A stretch of DNA of 64,000 nucleotides from Phytophthora sp. 'mugwort' (GCA_033558025.1 JAUCEF010000004.1:1612001-1676000), one strand, 5' to 3'. Counted from the stretch's first letter, positions 53,913 to 64,000 are shown. The notes: generated by a model not told the origin, from the sequence alone. Translations and numbers: made by a program.

Positions 53913-56900
53913 AGCGGCGCAACCATGAGAGGAAGGTGTGGAAGGTTGGTGTTCAGCAATGAAGGATTCGGCGCATCGAAGTGCTTGACCGAGAACGCTC
54001 CGACAGTGGAGCTTAATAGCAAATACTCAATGCCCTTTTGCGCAGATTTCGGGGCGGCAGTTAGTGCCATCGGAAGAGACCATGTTCAGAAGTTAATGGA
54101 GCAGGACCGCTCCGTCAAGGTGATGAAAGTGCACAATAAGGTGATAGCGAAGACGTTTGGTGGGCACAAACTCACTCCAACTGGGAAAGTCAAGTTGAAC
54201 GTGAAATTGAACACCGCCGCAGGGCTGGTGAATATGGTTGAGCCGGTGAACTGTTTGGTGATAGAGGACGCTGATGATGAATTTGTCCTGTGGAAGGACG
54301 TGTTGTCTGACCTAGGTATTGACGCCGACCGGCAACTGGAACAACTTGCGGAAAATAGGGACATGATTGATGATGATCCAACCGGCCGTGAAGATGATGA
54401 AGCTATTGGATTCGAAGTGACCGACGATATAATGGATGCAATGATTAAATTAATTGATGCTGCTATTGATAATGGATTACCTGTGGAGTATCTTAATGAA
54501 CTGGAGAAAATTGTAGAGGAGTTTGATATCTGGCGACTTCAATTGGGGGATGACCCACCGGCTAAGGTTCCCCACTGTTCATTCGACTTAAGGAAGGCGC
54601 CCAACCGGTGCAGTACAAAGCTAGGCAATACCCTCCGCATCAGAGGAAGTTTATGAGGAACTCAACAACAAACTGGAGGAGTTCGGATGGATATTCGAAA
54701 ATGCAAGCAGCAGATGGGCTAATGCGGCATGCGGCACTGCCAGTCACCAAGCCAGGTAGTACTGCAGCTTCTACCGAATATAGGCAAGCTTGTAACTACC
54801 TATGAGTGAATGGGATGTCTGAAGCTGTGGCAGGAATCATGCCGATTCTACGGATCATCACGAAGAACGTGCGGGGTATGAAGCATTTCGGCTTGTTCGA
54901 CTTTATCAAGTCGTTCTGGCAGCTGGCGCTGGCCAAGGCGTGCCAGGCAATAATGTCGTACATGACCCACAACAAAATTTACACACCTGCAAGGGTTCCA
55001 CAGGGATGTAGTGATGCAGTGCTACATTTCCAGCGTACTATGGAGAAATGTTTTCGTGAGCTCTTGTACAAACATCTTTCTCGCGTGGATAGATGACTTG
55101 CTGCTGTATGCTTGGACCATCCTAGAGTACCTCAGCAAGCTCCGACGCTTGTTTCAACTGGTGGACCAGTATGGATTAAAGCTCAGTGCTAAGAAATCGA
55201 GCATATACCAACGTTTCGTGAAGTGTGTGGAAAAATAATTGATGGCCAAGGCGTACGGCATGATGCTGCCCGTATCGATGCGTTGACGACCATGCCTTGC
55301 CCCAGAACAGCTGGTGACCTGCAACAGTTTAAATGTGCTGCTAATTGGCTTCGTGAGAGTAGGCTATGCAGAGGCAATACAGCCATTGCAGGTCTGCTTG
55401 GACAAAGCGCTTCGGCACAAAAAGAAGACAAAGCGTGTGGCGGCCAAGGTACCGATTGAGATGACAAGCGAGGACAGCAAGCGTTTAATAATATGAAAAC
55501 CTTGCTGGCGACCTCAGCGTGATGCATCACCCATCGCCAACGGCTCAAATGGTTCTACTGACGGACGCATCTGACAAGGCTTGGAGTGTGATTGTCTCGC
55601 AAGTGGAGAACTGGAACCCGGACTGCGCAGTAGCAGACCAACACCACCAGCTCTTGACGTGTTTGACTGGCGTTTTCACTGGGCTCAGAAGAATTGGTCT
55701 GTAATTGAGAAAGAAGCACTGCCCATTGTGACAGCGTGCGAGAAGTTAAATTATTTGCTACTGCGACAGGAAGGCTTCCGGTTATACTGTGACCATCGGG
55801 ATTTGATACATGTCTTCGCACCTGGTGACGATATCAACAAACATGTTAGGGGCAAATTGCTTCGATGGGCAATGAAGTTAACAGAGTTTCGGTACCAGAT
55901 TTACCACATCGCCGACGAAACCAACCTGTGGGCCGACATGCTGACGCGCTGGGGCTATCAGGAGAAGCCTGTAACTAAAATTAACCGCGTGCAAACCCGA
56001 AATGGCCGCCATCAATAACGACCCACGCTGAGACCGCTAGATTCTGAGGGATTCGTTTGGCCAACGCTGGCCGATCTGGAACAGGCTCAATCTCAGCACC
56101 GACCACGTTCATTGCCACAAGAACTTAATGAACGGGATGATGGTCTGCTCGTCCACGACGGTCGACTATGGGTGCCGCCAAAGGCGAAGCAGCTGAGTGA
56201 CCGCTTGATGATTATAGCACATTGCGGACAACAAGGTCACCGTGGCCGGCAACCGATGATGAGAAATCTGTCCACGGTGTTCTACATATCCGGTCTGCGG
56301 CAACGTGTGGATACATTTCTGAAGAGTTGTCTGCTTTGTCAAATGTGAAAGGAGAGAGGATTATACCCAGGCCTTGGAGTGAAAGATTTCGTGCGGAAAC
56401 CAGGGATGACGCTTTGCACTGGGACTTCCTATATCTCGGAGCTTCATTGGTCCGAATGAAGACATTTTGGCAATGAAGAATGATGTCAGCTATTTCTGCG
56501 AGCTCGTGACGTGTGCAGTACCGACCAGCACGGTCGTCGCGAAAGCGATTCTTAATTGGCATGCACGGTTTGGCGAACCGCGCCTGTGGATAAGCGATCA
56601 GGGCTCCCATTTTAAGGATTCCATGATGGAGGAGCTCTGTGCGCAGATGAAACGCGAACAGCTTTCTCAGTGGCATATAGCCCAGGGGTTAATGGGTCGA
56701 TTGAACATCTCAATAGAGATATCGTTTAGGTCTTATGGGTAATGATCCTTGAGTACAAGGTGGATCAAGCTTTGTTAAAGATTTAATTTTAAAATTTTTT
56801 GTTAAGGCAGCTGGGAGACACTGACCCCAGTTATGCAAGCAAGTCTTAGCCACATTCTGGTGCAGTCCTGGCGAACAGAGCCCCAGTGGAGGTTTTCACA

Positions 56901-57440
56901 GGCTTGGCTCGTCCATCGCCATTCAACTATCCTTTTTTGTCGGAGCCTGCGCCTGGAGGTTTGACGGAACTGATAAGTAACGAGACAGTCGAAAGTGCTT
57001 TGGCGAAACTTCGTACTAGTATTGGTGAAATGCACCGGGTGGTGGCGGATATCCGTGAAAAGCAAACGCTGCTCAATAAAAAGAAGGGACGAGGGGAAAA
57101 CGTCGTGAATTTCTCTACGGGTGACTATGTTTTGCGTTCCAGGGTGGATGAGAAGCACATGAGCAAGCTGTTGGTCAGATGGGTGGGCCCATATGTTGTC
57201 ACCAGGGTCCACCCCGGGTGGTACAAGGTCAAGCAGCTCGTCGCAGGCAAAGAAGCCGAGGTTCACGGATCTCGTTTGAAGTTCTTTGCGGACAGTAACC
57301 TTGATGGTACGGCTCAACTGTTAGAACACATAGCGTCGCAAAGTATCATACTGAACGTGAACAAAAGCTATGCACACCGATGGAACAATACAATTGTAAC
57401 GGGCCTCTATCTTGCCCAGCTCGTTGGGCAAATCGTATAG
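53910..57440 (+). pseudogene. Gypsy pol: protease, RT, RNase H, integrase (broken)
   Basis: The protease region reads CADFGAAVSAIGRDHVQKLM (about 54042): the catalytic triplet is DFG instead of DSG/DTG. RT has GMKHFGLFDFIKSFWQLAL (54878), RVPQGCSDAVLHFQRTMEK (54992) and WIDDLLLYA (55087). RNase H has TDASDKAWSVIVSQVENW (55558), NWSVIEKEALPIVTACEKLN (55692) and WADMLTRWG (55930). Integrase has an HHCC finger, AHCGQQGHRGRQPM ... FLKSCLLCQM (56218-56348), catalytic DALHWDFLYLG (56409) and WISDQGSHFKD (56586), and a third Glu in GSIEHLNRDIV (56695, then a stop). The C-terminal part is VVTRVHPGWYKVKQLVAGKE (57199). Stops at 54804, 55221, 55495 and 56346 break it. Confidence 0.85.
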
Positions 57441-57588
57441 CCACAATGCTGCGCTGCGCGGTTCCCCTCTGTCCTTTTACGTAACTTGAAGACACTGTTG
57501 GCCGATGGCCGGGACGTCCTCGCGGTCGTCCCTATTTATATTACTAGTCTAGCCTTTGCTACCCACTGTACTCGTGCGTCTGGTATCT

Positions 57589-57991
57589 GTGGCACACTCG
57601 AACACGTTCTCGTGCTCGCTTCTGTTCCGGCTCTCGTGCTCGTACTCAAACTCGAACTCGTCCCTCTCTCGTTCTTGGACTCGTTCTCGTACTTGTACTG
57701 GTACTCGTACTGGTCGCTTTGTCTCGTTCTTCGACTCGCACTTGTGCCAGTACTCAATCTCAACTCAATTCGTACGCGTCGTTACCTCGTTCTCCGACTC
57801 GTACTCGTTCTCAACTCGTACTCGTTCTCAACTCGTTCTCGTTCTCAACTCGTACTCGTTCTCATTCTCGACTCGTGCTCGTTGGGTGTACTCCGGCGCG
57901 TACATCTCGTTCTCCGATCCGTACTCGCCCTCCTACTAACTTTTGACTCGCTTCGTGCTCGTACTCGTCCTTAGGCTCGTTCTCAGTCTCA
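57589..57991 (+). repeat. CTCGTN-rich hexamer/dodecamer tandem repeat
   Basis: About 400 bp made almost entirely of degenerate copies of ACTCGT / TCTCGT (for example CTCGTACTCGTTCTCAA). It lies between the integrase C-terminus (ends 57440) and the chromodomain (about 58480), where related elements have continuous coding. In some frames it is open, reading as Ser/Arg/Thr- or Leu/Val-rich repeats. Confidence 0.85.
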
Positions 57992-58459
57992 CGGGTGCCA
58001 TGTCGCTTTGATGCTAGCGCACCGTACCTCTGGGAATAGTCCAGATCCTTGATTTGCGGCTGATTCCGTCAACACTGGCGCTATTTCACCACGGTACGTA
58101 GTCTTCCCTGCTGTTCCCAGTCCGCGCATTCACACTCTACGACTCCCTCTGCTACTCGTTTCCTCAACCTTTGCACTACGGCTCAGATTGGAAAGTGAGC
58201 TCTTCTTTCGCACTCGGGCGTCGCCACCCGTCGCTGATCCTTCTCTCCGGTTCCTATTCTCCACCCATGTCAGTTCCCTGCGTTGTTCAGCCGCTCGTTA
58301 GCTCAACCGACCCTCTCTGGCGACCCTTGGTTCTTTCTCGATCTTCCTCATGCGATCTTCGAACCTCGTGTCCTGCATTATGCTTTTTCACAGTGCCACA
58401 ATGTACTCATCTCCTCCTGCTGTCGTCCATCCTGAGCAGCTGCTTGCTCGAGTTCTAAT

Positions 58460-58706
58460 TGCTGCTCTGTCCTGTTACACAATAAAGGATAACGAAGTCC
58501 ATGTAAACTGGAAAGGCCTCGAGAGTATCGAGGGTTCCTGGGAACCGTTCAGTACTATGGCGATTGATGTCCGAGCGCTAGTGCAAAACTACGTGGAGAA
58601 CAGTGCAGACGAGAATCTGCACAACGACACTGGACAAAAGCCCAACGGAACCAGAACCGTACAGTGCGAGGTCACTAAGTCTGGATGCAGAAGTTCGCGT
58701 GCATAA
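58460..58706 (+). pseudogene. Chromodomain of the gypsy integrase
   Basis: The frame ending at 58704 reads VHVNWKGLESIEGSWEPFST followed by MAIDVRALVQNYVE, the aromatic-rich chromodomain signature (VxWKGL...SWEP). In chromoviruses this C-terminal module directs integration to marked chromatin. It is separated from the rest of the integrase by roughly 1 kb of inserted sequence including the CTCGTN repeat. Confidence 0.8.
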
Positions 58707-58928
58707 TCGTGATGGATACTGCACGTCGCTTTCTCGTGAAAGTGTCATGAGGGCCTTCTATGAAGCATACCTGTTAAGCTTACAACGAGTTGGACTGACA
58801 ACAACATGATGTTGGCTAATAGCGTCACTCATTCATGTTATATCGGCAAAGGTTATCTAGGTGTCTGACGAGTGTCAGCACCATGCCCGTTGCGATCTCA
58901 CGAGGTTGAGTGAGGCTTGAGGGGGGAC

Positions 58929-59200
58929 TGTAATAGGTTGTTGACATGAAAGCCTCACACAACACTACAGCTGGGAGAGGACCTGTAAGACGATAGTGTC
59001 TAAGCTGGGAGGCCTCGGGGACAAGGCGATAGCATCACAGCTGGTGTGAGACGATAACGTCACAACAGCAACTCCCACCAGGCTGGTAAGAACGTAGTGC
59101 TAAGAGTAGACAGTTTACCTTTTGCTTTGGAGAGTTACTCGACATAAGTATTCAGGGAGTGCTAGCTCCCATAGAGGTGTCTTCACTGAGACCTACTACA
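58929..59200 (+). repeat. Right LTR of the gypsy element
   Basis: 272 bp with canonical TGTAATAGG start and CTACTACA end, preceded by the polypurine tract. Confidence 0.92.
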
Positions 59201-59897
59201 CTTTCCTCTAGTTTCCTTTGGATCTTCAGCAATGACAGTTGGCACCCTCAGTGACCGATGGGCGTACTTAACCGAGTACAACGCGAGCAAATGGTGATTC
59301 CAGCAATTTTACATTTTACAATTTACCAGACGTATAGCTGCTCGAGGAGCAACACTTTGAGTCTCGTAAAATACGTGAGCTAAAGATCTCTATTTTACCC
59401 ATTTCCCACTCCAGCTTAGAAGTAAAGTACAACGTGGCTGAAGTTTGTGTGTATCATGCTCAGCTGCCTCATGTTGTAGTGTATTCTTCTTGAGCTGGAG
59501 ATATGACCGCAAAACAAACCGATACTAACGTTACCGGAGGGGTCATATCTCCAAAATGAACTTTACAATACTGCACCTGTTGAAAAGAAATACAAACGCT
59601 CATTTTCAAGTTGTTTGACCCTTCATTCACATATATATATCGTAACAACAAAGAGTCTGGAGGTCATAGATACGATCAGCAGAATCCTACCCCCATTTTT
59701 TCGCCCAGCTCGATCGCACGCTGTCGCCGTGTTGGAAGCGGGGCTGATGTGGTACTTTTCGGTGGGCCGACTTCGACTTGTAATTTCGTCCAATTTTCTG
59801 TCTTCCATTCCTTAATTCTAGCCAATAATAATGCTTTTCGTCGGATGCGCTCGCCCAGCCGTCACTTTTGAAATCGGACTGCAGCAGATCATCGACA
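59201..59897. other. Distal part of the split SANT/Myb-like frame, then the OMPDC-OPRT promoter
   Basis: 59201-59310 on the minus strand is the upstream continuation of the frame at 52250-52689. The remainder holds no recognised gene. TCACTTTTG at 59863-59871, about 30 bp before the OMPDC-OPRT ATG, resembles an oomycete initiator. Confidence 0.5.
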
Positions 59898-61531
59898 ATG
59901 CCTGCCAGCTTCTTCAGCTCTTTGCGCACCCGCGTGGCCGCCGTGGACTCGCTCTTGTGCGTGGGTCTGGACCCTCACGTGGCCGAGCTACCCGAAGCTA
60001 CCGCTGCCGCGGCGCAGACCTTCTGCCTGAACCTCATTGAGCAGACGCACCATGTCGCGGCCGCGTACAAGCCCAACTCGGCCTTCTTCGAGGCATTCGG
60101 CGCCGAGGGCATCACGGCGCTGCACGCCGTCATCAAAGCTATCCCAGCTGGCATCCCGGTCCTGCTGGATGCCAAGCGCGGCGACATTAGCACCACAGCC
60201 GCTGCCTATGCCATCTCTGCCTTCGACAAGCTGGAAGCTCACGCCATCACATTGGCCCCGTACATGGGTGCGGACTCCATCGACCCGTTCGTGCGTGGCC
60301 ACCCGGAGCGTGGCTGTTTCGTACTGTGCAAGACGTCGAACCCCAGCGCCAACGATTTCCAGACGTTGTCGGTTGGATCCCGTGCGCTTTTCGAGGAGGT
60401 GGCGGCCAAGTGCGAGCAGTGGAACTCCGAGGATAACGTCGGTCTCGTCGTAGGCGCCACGGACGTTGAGGCGCTGCGTCGCGTGCGCGTCGTGACGCCG
60501 AAGCTGTGGATCCTGGCGCCCGGTATTGGCGCTCAGGGCGGCAATTTGGAGGAAGCCGTGACGGCCGGTTTGTCTTCTGATGGACTGGGTCTGTTGGTGC
60601 CCGTGTCACGCGGAATCTCCAAGGCCTCTAACCCCAAGGAGGCTGCCGAGTCCCTACGTGACGCCATCAACGCTGTCCGCAAGAACAAGGTGGCTGCTGT
60701 CTCGACGGTTGTTGTCAACTCAAGCGCCAACGAGTTCATCAAATTTGCGCTGTCGTTCGGCGTGCTCAAGTTCGGAGACTTCACGCTCAAGTCAGGACGA
60801 AAGAGCCCCTACTTCTTCAACGCCGGTCTGTTCCGCACAGGCCGCGCGCTCGGCCAGCTCGGCAAGTGCTACGCCCAGGCGATCCACGTACGTGGTACTA
60901 TGAGGTGATGGATTTATGCGATGAATACTGACTTGTTTTTACATATATTGGTTCTTTAACGTACAGGAAAGCGGCGTGGAGTTTGATGTGCTGTTCGGCC
61001 CGGCCTACAAGGGCATCACGCTATCGGCCGCTGTAGCCATCGCGTACGCTGACATGTACGGTATCGACATTCCCTTCGCGTACAACCGAAAGGAGGCCAA
61101 GGACCACGGCGAGGGCGGCGTGCTCGTTGGCGCCGATATGACTGATAAGAGGTACGTGGATGATTGATCGGCACAAGTAGTGAATTCCTTGGGTTTGTTA
61201 CTAACTTTCTTCGTATAGAGTGCTGATCATCGACGACGTGATCACCGCCGGCACTGCTATCCGCGAGGCCTTTGGCATCCTGGAGAAGACGAACGCGCAG
61301 GTCTCGGGTGTGTGCATCTCACTGGACCGCCAGGAGAAGGTTTCGATCGAGGACACTCGCTCGGCTATAGATCAGGTGAAGGAGAGCTTTGATATCCCCG
61401 TCGTGAGCATCGCCACGCTCGACAATCTCGTTGACTACCTCGAGACCGTGGACGCGGCTTCGGACACCAACGCCTCGTATCTGCCAGTCATCCGTGCCTA
61501 TCGTGCCGACTACGGTGTGTCTAAACAGTAG
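59898..61531 (+). CDS. Bifunctional OMP decarboxylase / orotate phosphoribosyltransferase (OMPDC-OPRT order)
   Basis: Three exons (59898-60887, 60967-61151, 61219-61531) with GT-AG introns of 79 and 67 nt give 495 residues. The N-terminal half is OMP decarboxylase (EC 4.1.1.23): [26 protein letters not shown] and the catalytic DAKRGD (D91, K93, D96), plus [12 protein letters not shown]. The C-terminal half from about residue 275 is orotate phosphoribosyltransferase (EC 2.4.2.10): [55 protein letters not shown] and the PRPP loop [13 protein letters not shown] rebuilt by the second splice. Together they catalyse the last two steps of UMP synthesis. Animal and plant UMPS has the reverse order (OPRT-OMPDC); the order seen here is known from stramenopiles and kinetoplastids. 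The ATG at 59898 is used because the codon at 59868 is TTG. Confidence 0.96.
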
Positions 61532-61846
61532 AATGCTACAGTATTATGATAACCTCGCAGTCGTAATAGAGAGCATATGACCGTCATGTCGATATACTTC
61601 TGAAGTACGTGTAGCTTGCCAACAAACCTTCCATCAGTACCAAAATACTACGCTGTAGGTAATAAGACTCCAGTATGTACTGTGAAGAATAAAGCTTCAC
61701 AGCTCGACGCAATTAACTTACTGTATTTTTTTAAGAAAGTTAATAGTCTAAAAAACTGCCTTTTGCGTAGCCATCTTCAAAAATGTAGCGCGAATGTCCC
61801 CAACAAATTTATTTTCCACCAATCCTACATCTCTACTATGGTCTGA
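61532..61846. other. Short intergenic region
   Basis: 315 bp between two plus-strand genes, AT-rich, with AATAAAG at 61687-61693 as a possible polyadenylation signal of the OMPDC-OPRT gene. The mL49 promoter must also lie here. Confidence 0.4.
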
Positions 61847-62398
61847 ATGCATCCAATCATAGCGCTTCAATCGCCCGCACCAATCGAGCGGCCATCATTG
61901 CCAAGAGCTACAAGCCCCAGGTCCTCTAGCAGCATGTTCCAGCGCCGCGTGATCGCGAGCGCCAACGCCGTGGAGCGCGTGGCCAGCAACCGCCAGATCC
62001 GCCGCAAGACGCGCCACCCGGCCAACCTGCGCGCGCTACAGCGCCAGCCACAACAGGAGGTGGTCGTACCACCGCTCAAGTATGAACCGACCTATGTGCC
62101 CGAGAAGGTGAGCTTCAATGGCTGGTCCCCGGCCCCAGAGGCGCCGCTGTCCGGCCTTCCGTTCCACGTGAAGCGCACGGCTGTGGGTCTGCAGCTTCCA
62201 GTGTACAGGGACTTTAGGAACGGCCGCACGCGCGTGTTGACCATCCTGCGCCGCTTCAAGGGTGACGAGCAGGAGCTGCGCGACGAGATGTCGAAGGTGT
62301 GCGAGGGCAAGGAAGTGATCGTGCGTCCGGGCCGCCTGGAGGTCGTGGGAGACCACGCCAATGATATCCGCAAGTGGCTTGTGGGTCTGGGCTTCTAA
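61847..62398 (+). CDS. MRPL49: Mitochondrial ribosomal protein mL49 (Img2/MRPL49 family)
   Basis: Single exon, 183 residues. The C-terminal 85 residues carry the Img2 domain: LPFHVKRTAVGLQLPVYRDF, RNGRTRVLTILRRFKGDEQE, VIVRPGRLEVVGDHANDIRK, WLVGLGF at the very end, as in mL49/Img2 of the large mitochondrial subunit. The N-terminal part is Arg/Ser/Ala-rich without acidic residues in its first 40 positions apart from one Glu, fitting a mitochondrial presequence. An in-frame ATG at 61934 (MFQRRVIASANAV) is an alternative start and also gives a basic presequence. The neighbour on the left is in tandem; the gene on the right converges, with 179 bp between stops. Confidence 0.9.
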   Translation: MHPIIALQSPAPIERPSLPRATSPRSSSSMFQRRVIASANAVERVASNRQIRRKTRHPANLRALQRQPQQEVVVPPLKYEPTYVPEKVSFNGWSPAPEAPLSGLPFHVKRTAVGLQLPVYRDFRNGRTRVLTILRRFKGDEQELRDEMSKVCEGKEVIVRPGRLEVVGDHANDIRKWLVGLGF

Positions 62399-62577
62399 AC
62401 CCAACGAGAGACAGAGCGGAAGGACGTATTCTTAGAGTTCTTCGTTGTGGTGAGGGTGTTGCCATAGACAAAGGGTCCTATATGCATTCGTGGTAAGAAA
62501 CGGAGAACAAAGGAGGTTCGTTGTCGATGCCAGATGCTCGTTCTTGTATCTCCTTTGTGTTTGTGTGGTTATTGCTG

Positions 62578-64000
62578 TTACAGTGAGTGCATGCCATAGA
62601 CATCGGCAACAACGTTGTTTAGGATATCGGACACGCTGACATCGGAGCATGCCACAAGGATCAGGTCCTTCTCGATTGGCAGGAAATACGGGAACGTGGC
62701 GCGGTTCATCGAGATGTTGCACAGTGTGGCGACGGTGATGCGTGCGACCTCCGGCTGAATAACACCAAAAAACAATAGACAAGAGGTCAGATCCAGTAGC
62801 AGACACCACAAAATGTTGGAACTTACCCTTCCAACGCACGAGAGAAGTGAGCCTGCCAATCGCCGCATGCACGTTGGGTGTTGTGCCATTCGAAGCTTGG
62901 TGGCGTCGTCGTAGTCTGAGAGACGGAAGAGCACTTCTAGCGCAGCGTCACGCATTTCATGGTCCAGTTGATTTGCCTCGTCATCAAACGCCACAGAGTG
63001 CGCTGCATGAGCTCCGCCCACGTGAGGAGATGATGTTGTGTGACGAACGCCTTCTGGGCTCACGTACACGACACCCATGCCGACGCCTGACGGCAACCCG
63101 TCATTTTCCCAAGGTGCTGGCCACCGGCTATTGTCATCTCCATCCGTCCCGTCGTCTTCGTCCGAGTCGGATTCCGCATCCATATCATAGTCTGCTTCTG
63201 TAGGGAATCCGTGAGCTTGTTGTTGTCTCTTGTGTTTTGAGCAGCGGGGCAAAAATTCCTGTCGCGAACAGCCTAGCAATGCTACCACACGGTCAAGCAA
63301 AGCGGGATCTTGAAGAGCTTGACTTGACGCGAGATACTTCTTGATGCCTACGTCGCGACACACATTAGTGAGCAGTTCACACGCGCGAAGTACAATAGAA
63401 CGACGCTGCTGCTTGAGTTCGCGATCGACCAGGACGCGGCGTAGCTCACGCAGCAGACACTCTAAGGGGAGTACGCGTTCCTTTTTCCACATCTGAGAGC
63501 TCAATTGATACTGCGGGTGCCACACCTCAAGCGCAGCAGGCGGGTGGAGTGCGAGAAAATCAATTCGCTTTGAAATGGCGCACAATGTGTCCAAGATATG
63601 GTCTCCAATGTCCACTGCTGCTCGAGACCGTCCACCGCGACAATTCCGCGCATCAGTACTGTTCACATAGCGCAGTGCCATAATAAAGAACACGCACAAT
63701 TCATCGTGCGCAGCAATTGGCTTTTCATTTGCGCCAACGATGGCCAGGTTACGCAAGATGTTCAGCACCAATAGCGCCCGCGAGTCTAGCAGTTCACGCT
63801 CGCCGTCATTCACCGTTAAATTCAGCAATCTCCTCCGCATCATTTGCTGTTGCTCCATTTCCTTCTCATCTGGTAGCAATTTACACGCCACTAACTGTCG
63901 ATACAGCGCATCCAATAGTCCTGGCACGTTATCTACCAGCAATTCATTTTCGTTTGCTGTAGCGGTGGCATTGGCCGACGCCGACGCCGACGCATTTTGG
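62578..64000 (-). CDS. ARM-repeat protein, possible ARID2/RSC9-type chromatin-remodeller subunit (5' end outside window)
   Basis: Two exons within the window (beyond the edge to 62827, and 62754-62578) joined across a 72-nt GTAAGT...TTCAG intron. The intron is a multiple of three without a stop, so it can be misread as coding (SSNILWCLLLDLTSCLLFFG). The frame is open to the window edge with no ATG in the visible part, so the start lies outside. Features: helical ARM-like repeats (SRALLVLNILRNLAIVGANE, IVLRACELLTNVCRDVGIKK, ALEVLFRLSDYDDATKLRMA, ITVATLCNISMNRATFPYF), an Asp/Glu-rich insert (DMDAESDSDEDDGTDGDDNS) and LVLNILRNLA, which resembles the ARM region of ARID2, BAF250 and RSC9. The assignment is tentative. 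Confidence 0.65.
   Translation of the reverse strand, partial: QNASASASANATATANENELLVDNVPGLLDALYRQLVACKLLPDEKEMEQQQMMRRRLLNLTVNDGERELLDSRALLVLNILRNLAIVGANEKPIAAHDELCVFFIMALRYVNSTDARNCRGGRSRAAVDIGDHILDTLCAISKRIDFLALHPPAALEVWHPQYQLSSQMWKKERVLPLECLLRELRRVLVDRELKQQRRSIVLRACELLTNVCRDVGIKKYLASSQALQDPALLDRVVALLGCSRQEFLPRCSKHKRQQQAHGFPTEADYDMDAESDSDEDDGTDGDDNSRWPAPWENDGLPSGVGMGVVYVSPEGVRHTTSSPHVGGAHAAHSVAFDDEANQLDHEMRDAALEVLFRLSDYDDATKLRMAQHPTCMRRLAGSLLSCVGRVSSNILWCLLLDLTSCLLFFGVIQPEVARITVATLCNISMNRATFPYFLPIEKDLILVACSDVSVSDILNNVVADVYGMHSL

Larger units (their letters stand above)
52690..59200 (+). mobile_element. Ty3/gypsy LTR retrotransposon with chromodomain, two LTRs, inactive
   Basis: LTRs of 273 bp (52690-52962) and 272 bp (58929-59200) differ at 9 positions plus one single-base gap, about 3.3 percent. 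They start TG(G/T)AATAGG and end CTACTACA. Flanks are GTTTC (52685-52689) and CTTTC (59201-59205), a 5-bp target duplication with one mismatch. A purine-rich tract (GAGGCTTGAGGGGGGAC, 58912-58928) abuts the right LTR as a polypurine tract. Inside, in order: gag, protease, RT, RNase H, integrase and a chromodomain, which is the Ty3/gypsy arrangement. Stops and frameshifts are present in most domains. The element lies inside a SANT/Myb-like frame. Confidence 0.92.

Noticed and set aside
57589..57991. The CTCGTN array considered as a CRISPR-like or satellite array with spacers
   Set aside because: Units are contiguous and degenerate with no unique spacers; it is a simple tandem repeat.
59988..60790. 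Antisense frames across the OMPDC-OPRT gene
   Set aside because: They are shadows of a GC-rich coding sequence; the sense product is unambiguous.
1..64000. tRNA, rRNA or other structured RNA genes, and RxLR or Crinkler effector genes
   Set aside because: No cloverleaf with conserved A/B boxes was noticed, and no frame combined a signal peptide with an RXLR-EER or LxLFLAK motif.

Overview
The window looks like nuclear DNA of an oomycete, most probably Phytophthora or a close peronosporalean relative. Three things point there. Introns are few, short (about 60-120 nt) and GT-AG. Orotidine decarboxylase and orotate phosphoribosyltransferase are fused in the order OMPDC-OPRT, as in stramenopiles. 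Compact housekeeping genes alternate with nested, decayed transposons of families common in these genomes. The organism assignment is an inference; no database search was possible.

Layout. At 1-1125 the tail of an unidentified gene converges on an MPDU1 (dolichol-phosphate-mannose utilisation) gene. At about 1.23-9.17 kb lies a degenerate LINE on the minus strand, whose 3' end sits about 105 bp upstream of the MPDU1 start; a 470-bp solo LTR is inserted in it. At 9.75-17.3 kb are a broken copy of a multi-span membrane protein, split by a pogo-like DNA transposon with clear terminal inverted repeats (TIRs) and a TA target duplication, then a piggyBac-like transposase with introns and remnants of another gene family. 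At 17.9-31.7 kb is a gene island: a Cys/His (HGG) repeat protein, an intact copy of the membrane protein, an ER-retained TPR protein ending in KDEL, a possible AIRIM/C1orf109 homologue, a small unknown gene, HisG, a 1369-residue FBF1-like coiled-coil protein, GOT1 and GTP cyclohydrolase II. At 32.5-59.2 kb is a transposon block: a second pogo-type element, two PIF/Harbinger elements, a hAT element with 8-bp target-site duplication, a Tc1-like fragment, a Mutator-like element, a probable LTR and a 6.5-kb chromodomain Ty3/gypsy element with two LTRs. At 59.9-64 kb genes resume: the OMPDC-OPRT fusion, mitochondrial ribosomal protein mL49, and the 3' part of an ARM-repeat protein that may be a chromatin-remodeller subunit.

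The metabolic genes belong to separate pathways (histidine, pyrimidine, riboflavin, N-glycosylation/GPI precursors, Golgi traffic) and do not form an operon-like system. Two divergent pairs (TPR/AIRIM-like, 105 bp apart; small unknown gene/HisG, 245 bp apart) probably share promoters. I did not find a convincing new multi-gene system. The most informative results are exactly delimited transposon insertions whose excision restores reading frames, and a membrane-protein family with one intact and one broken copy about 10 kb apart.
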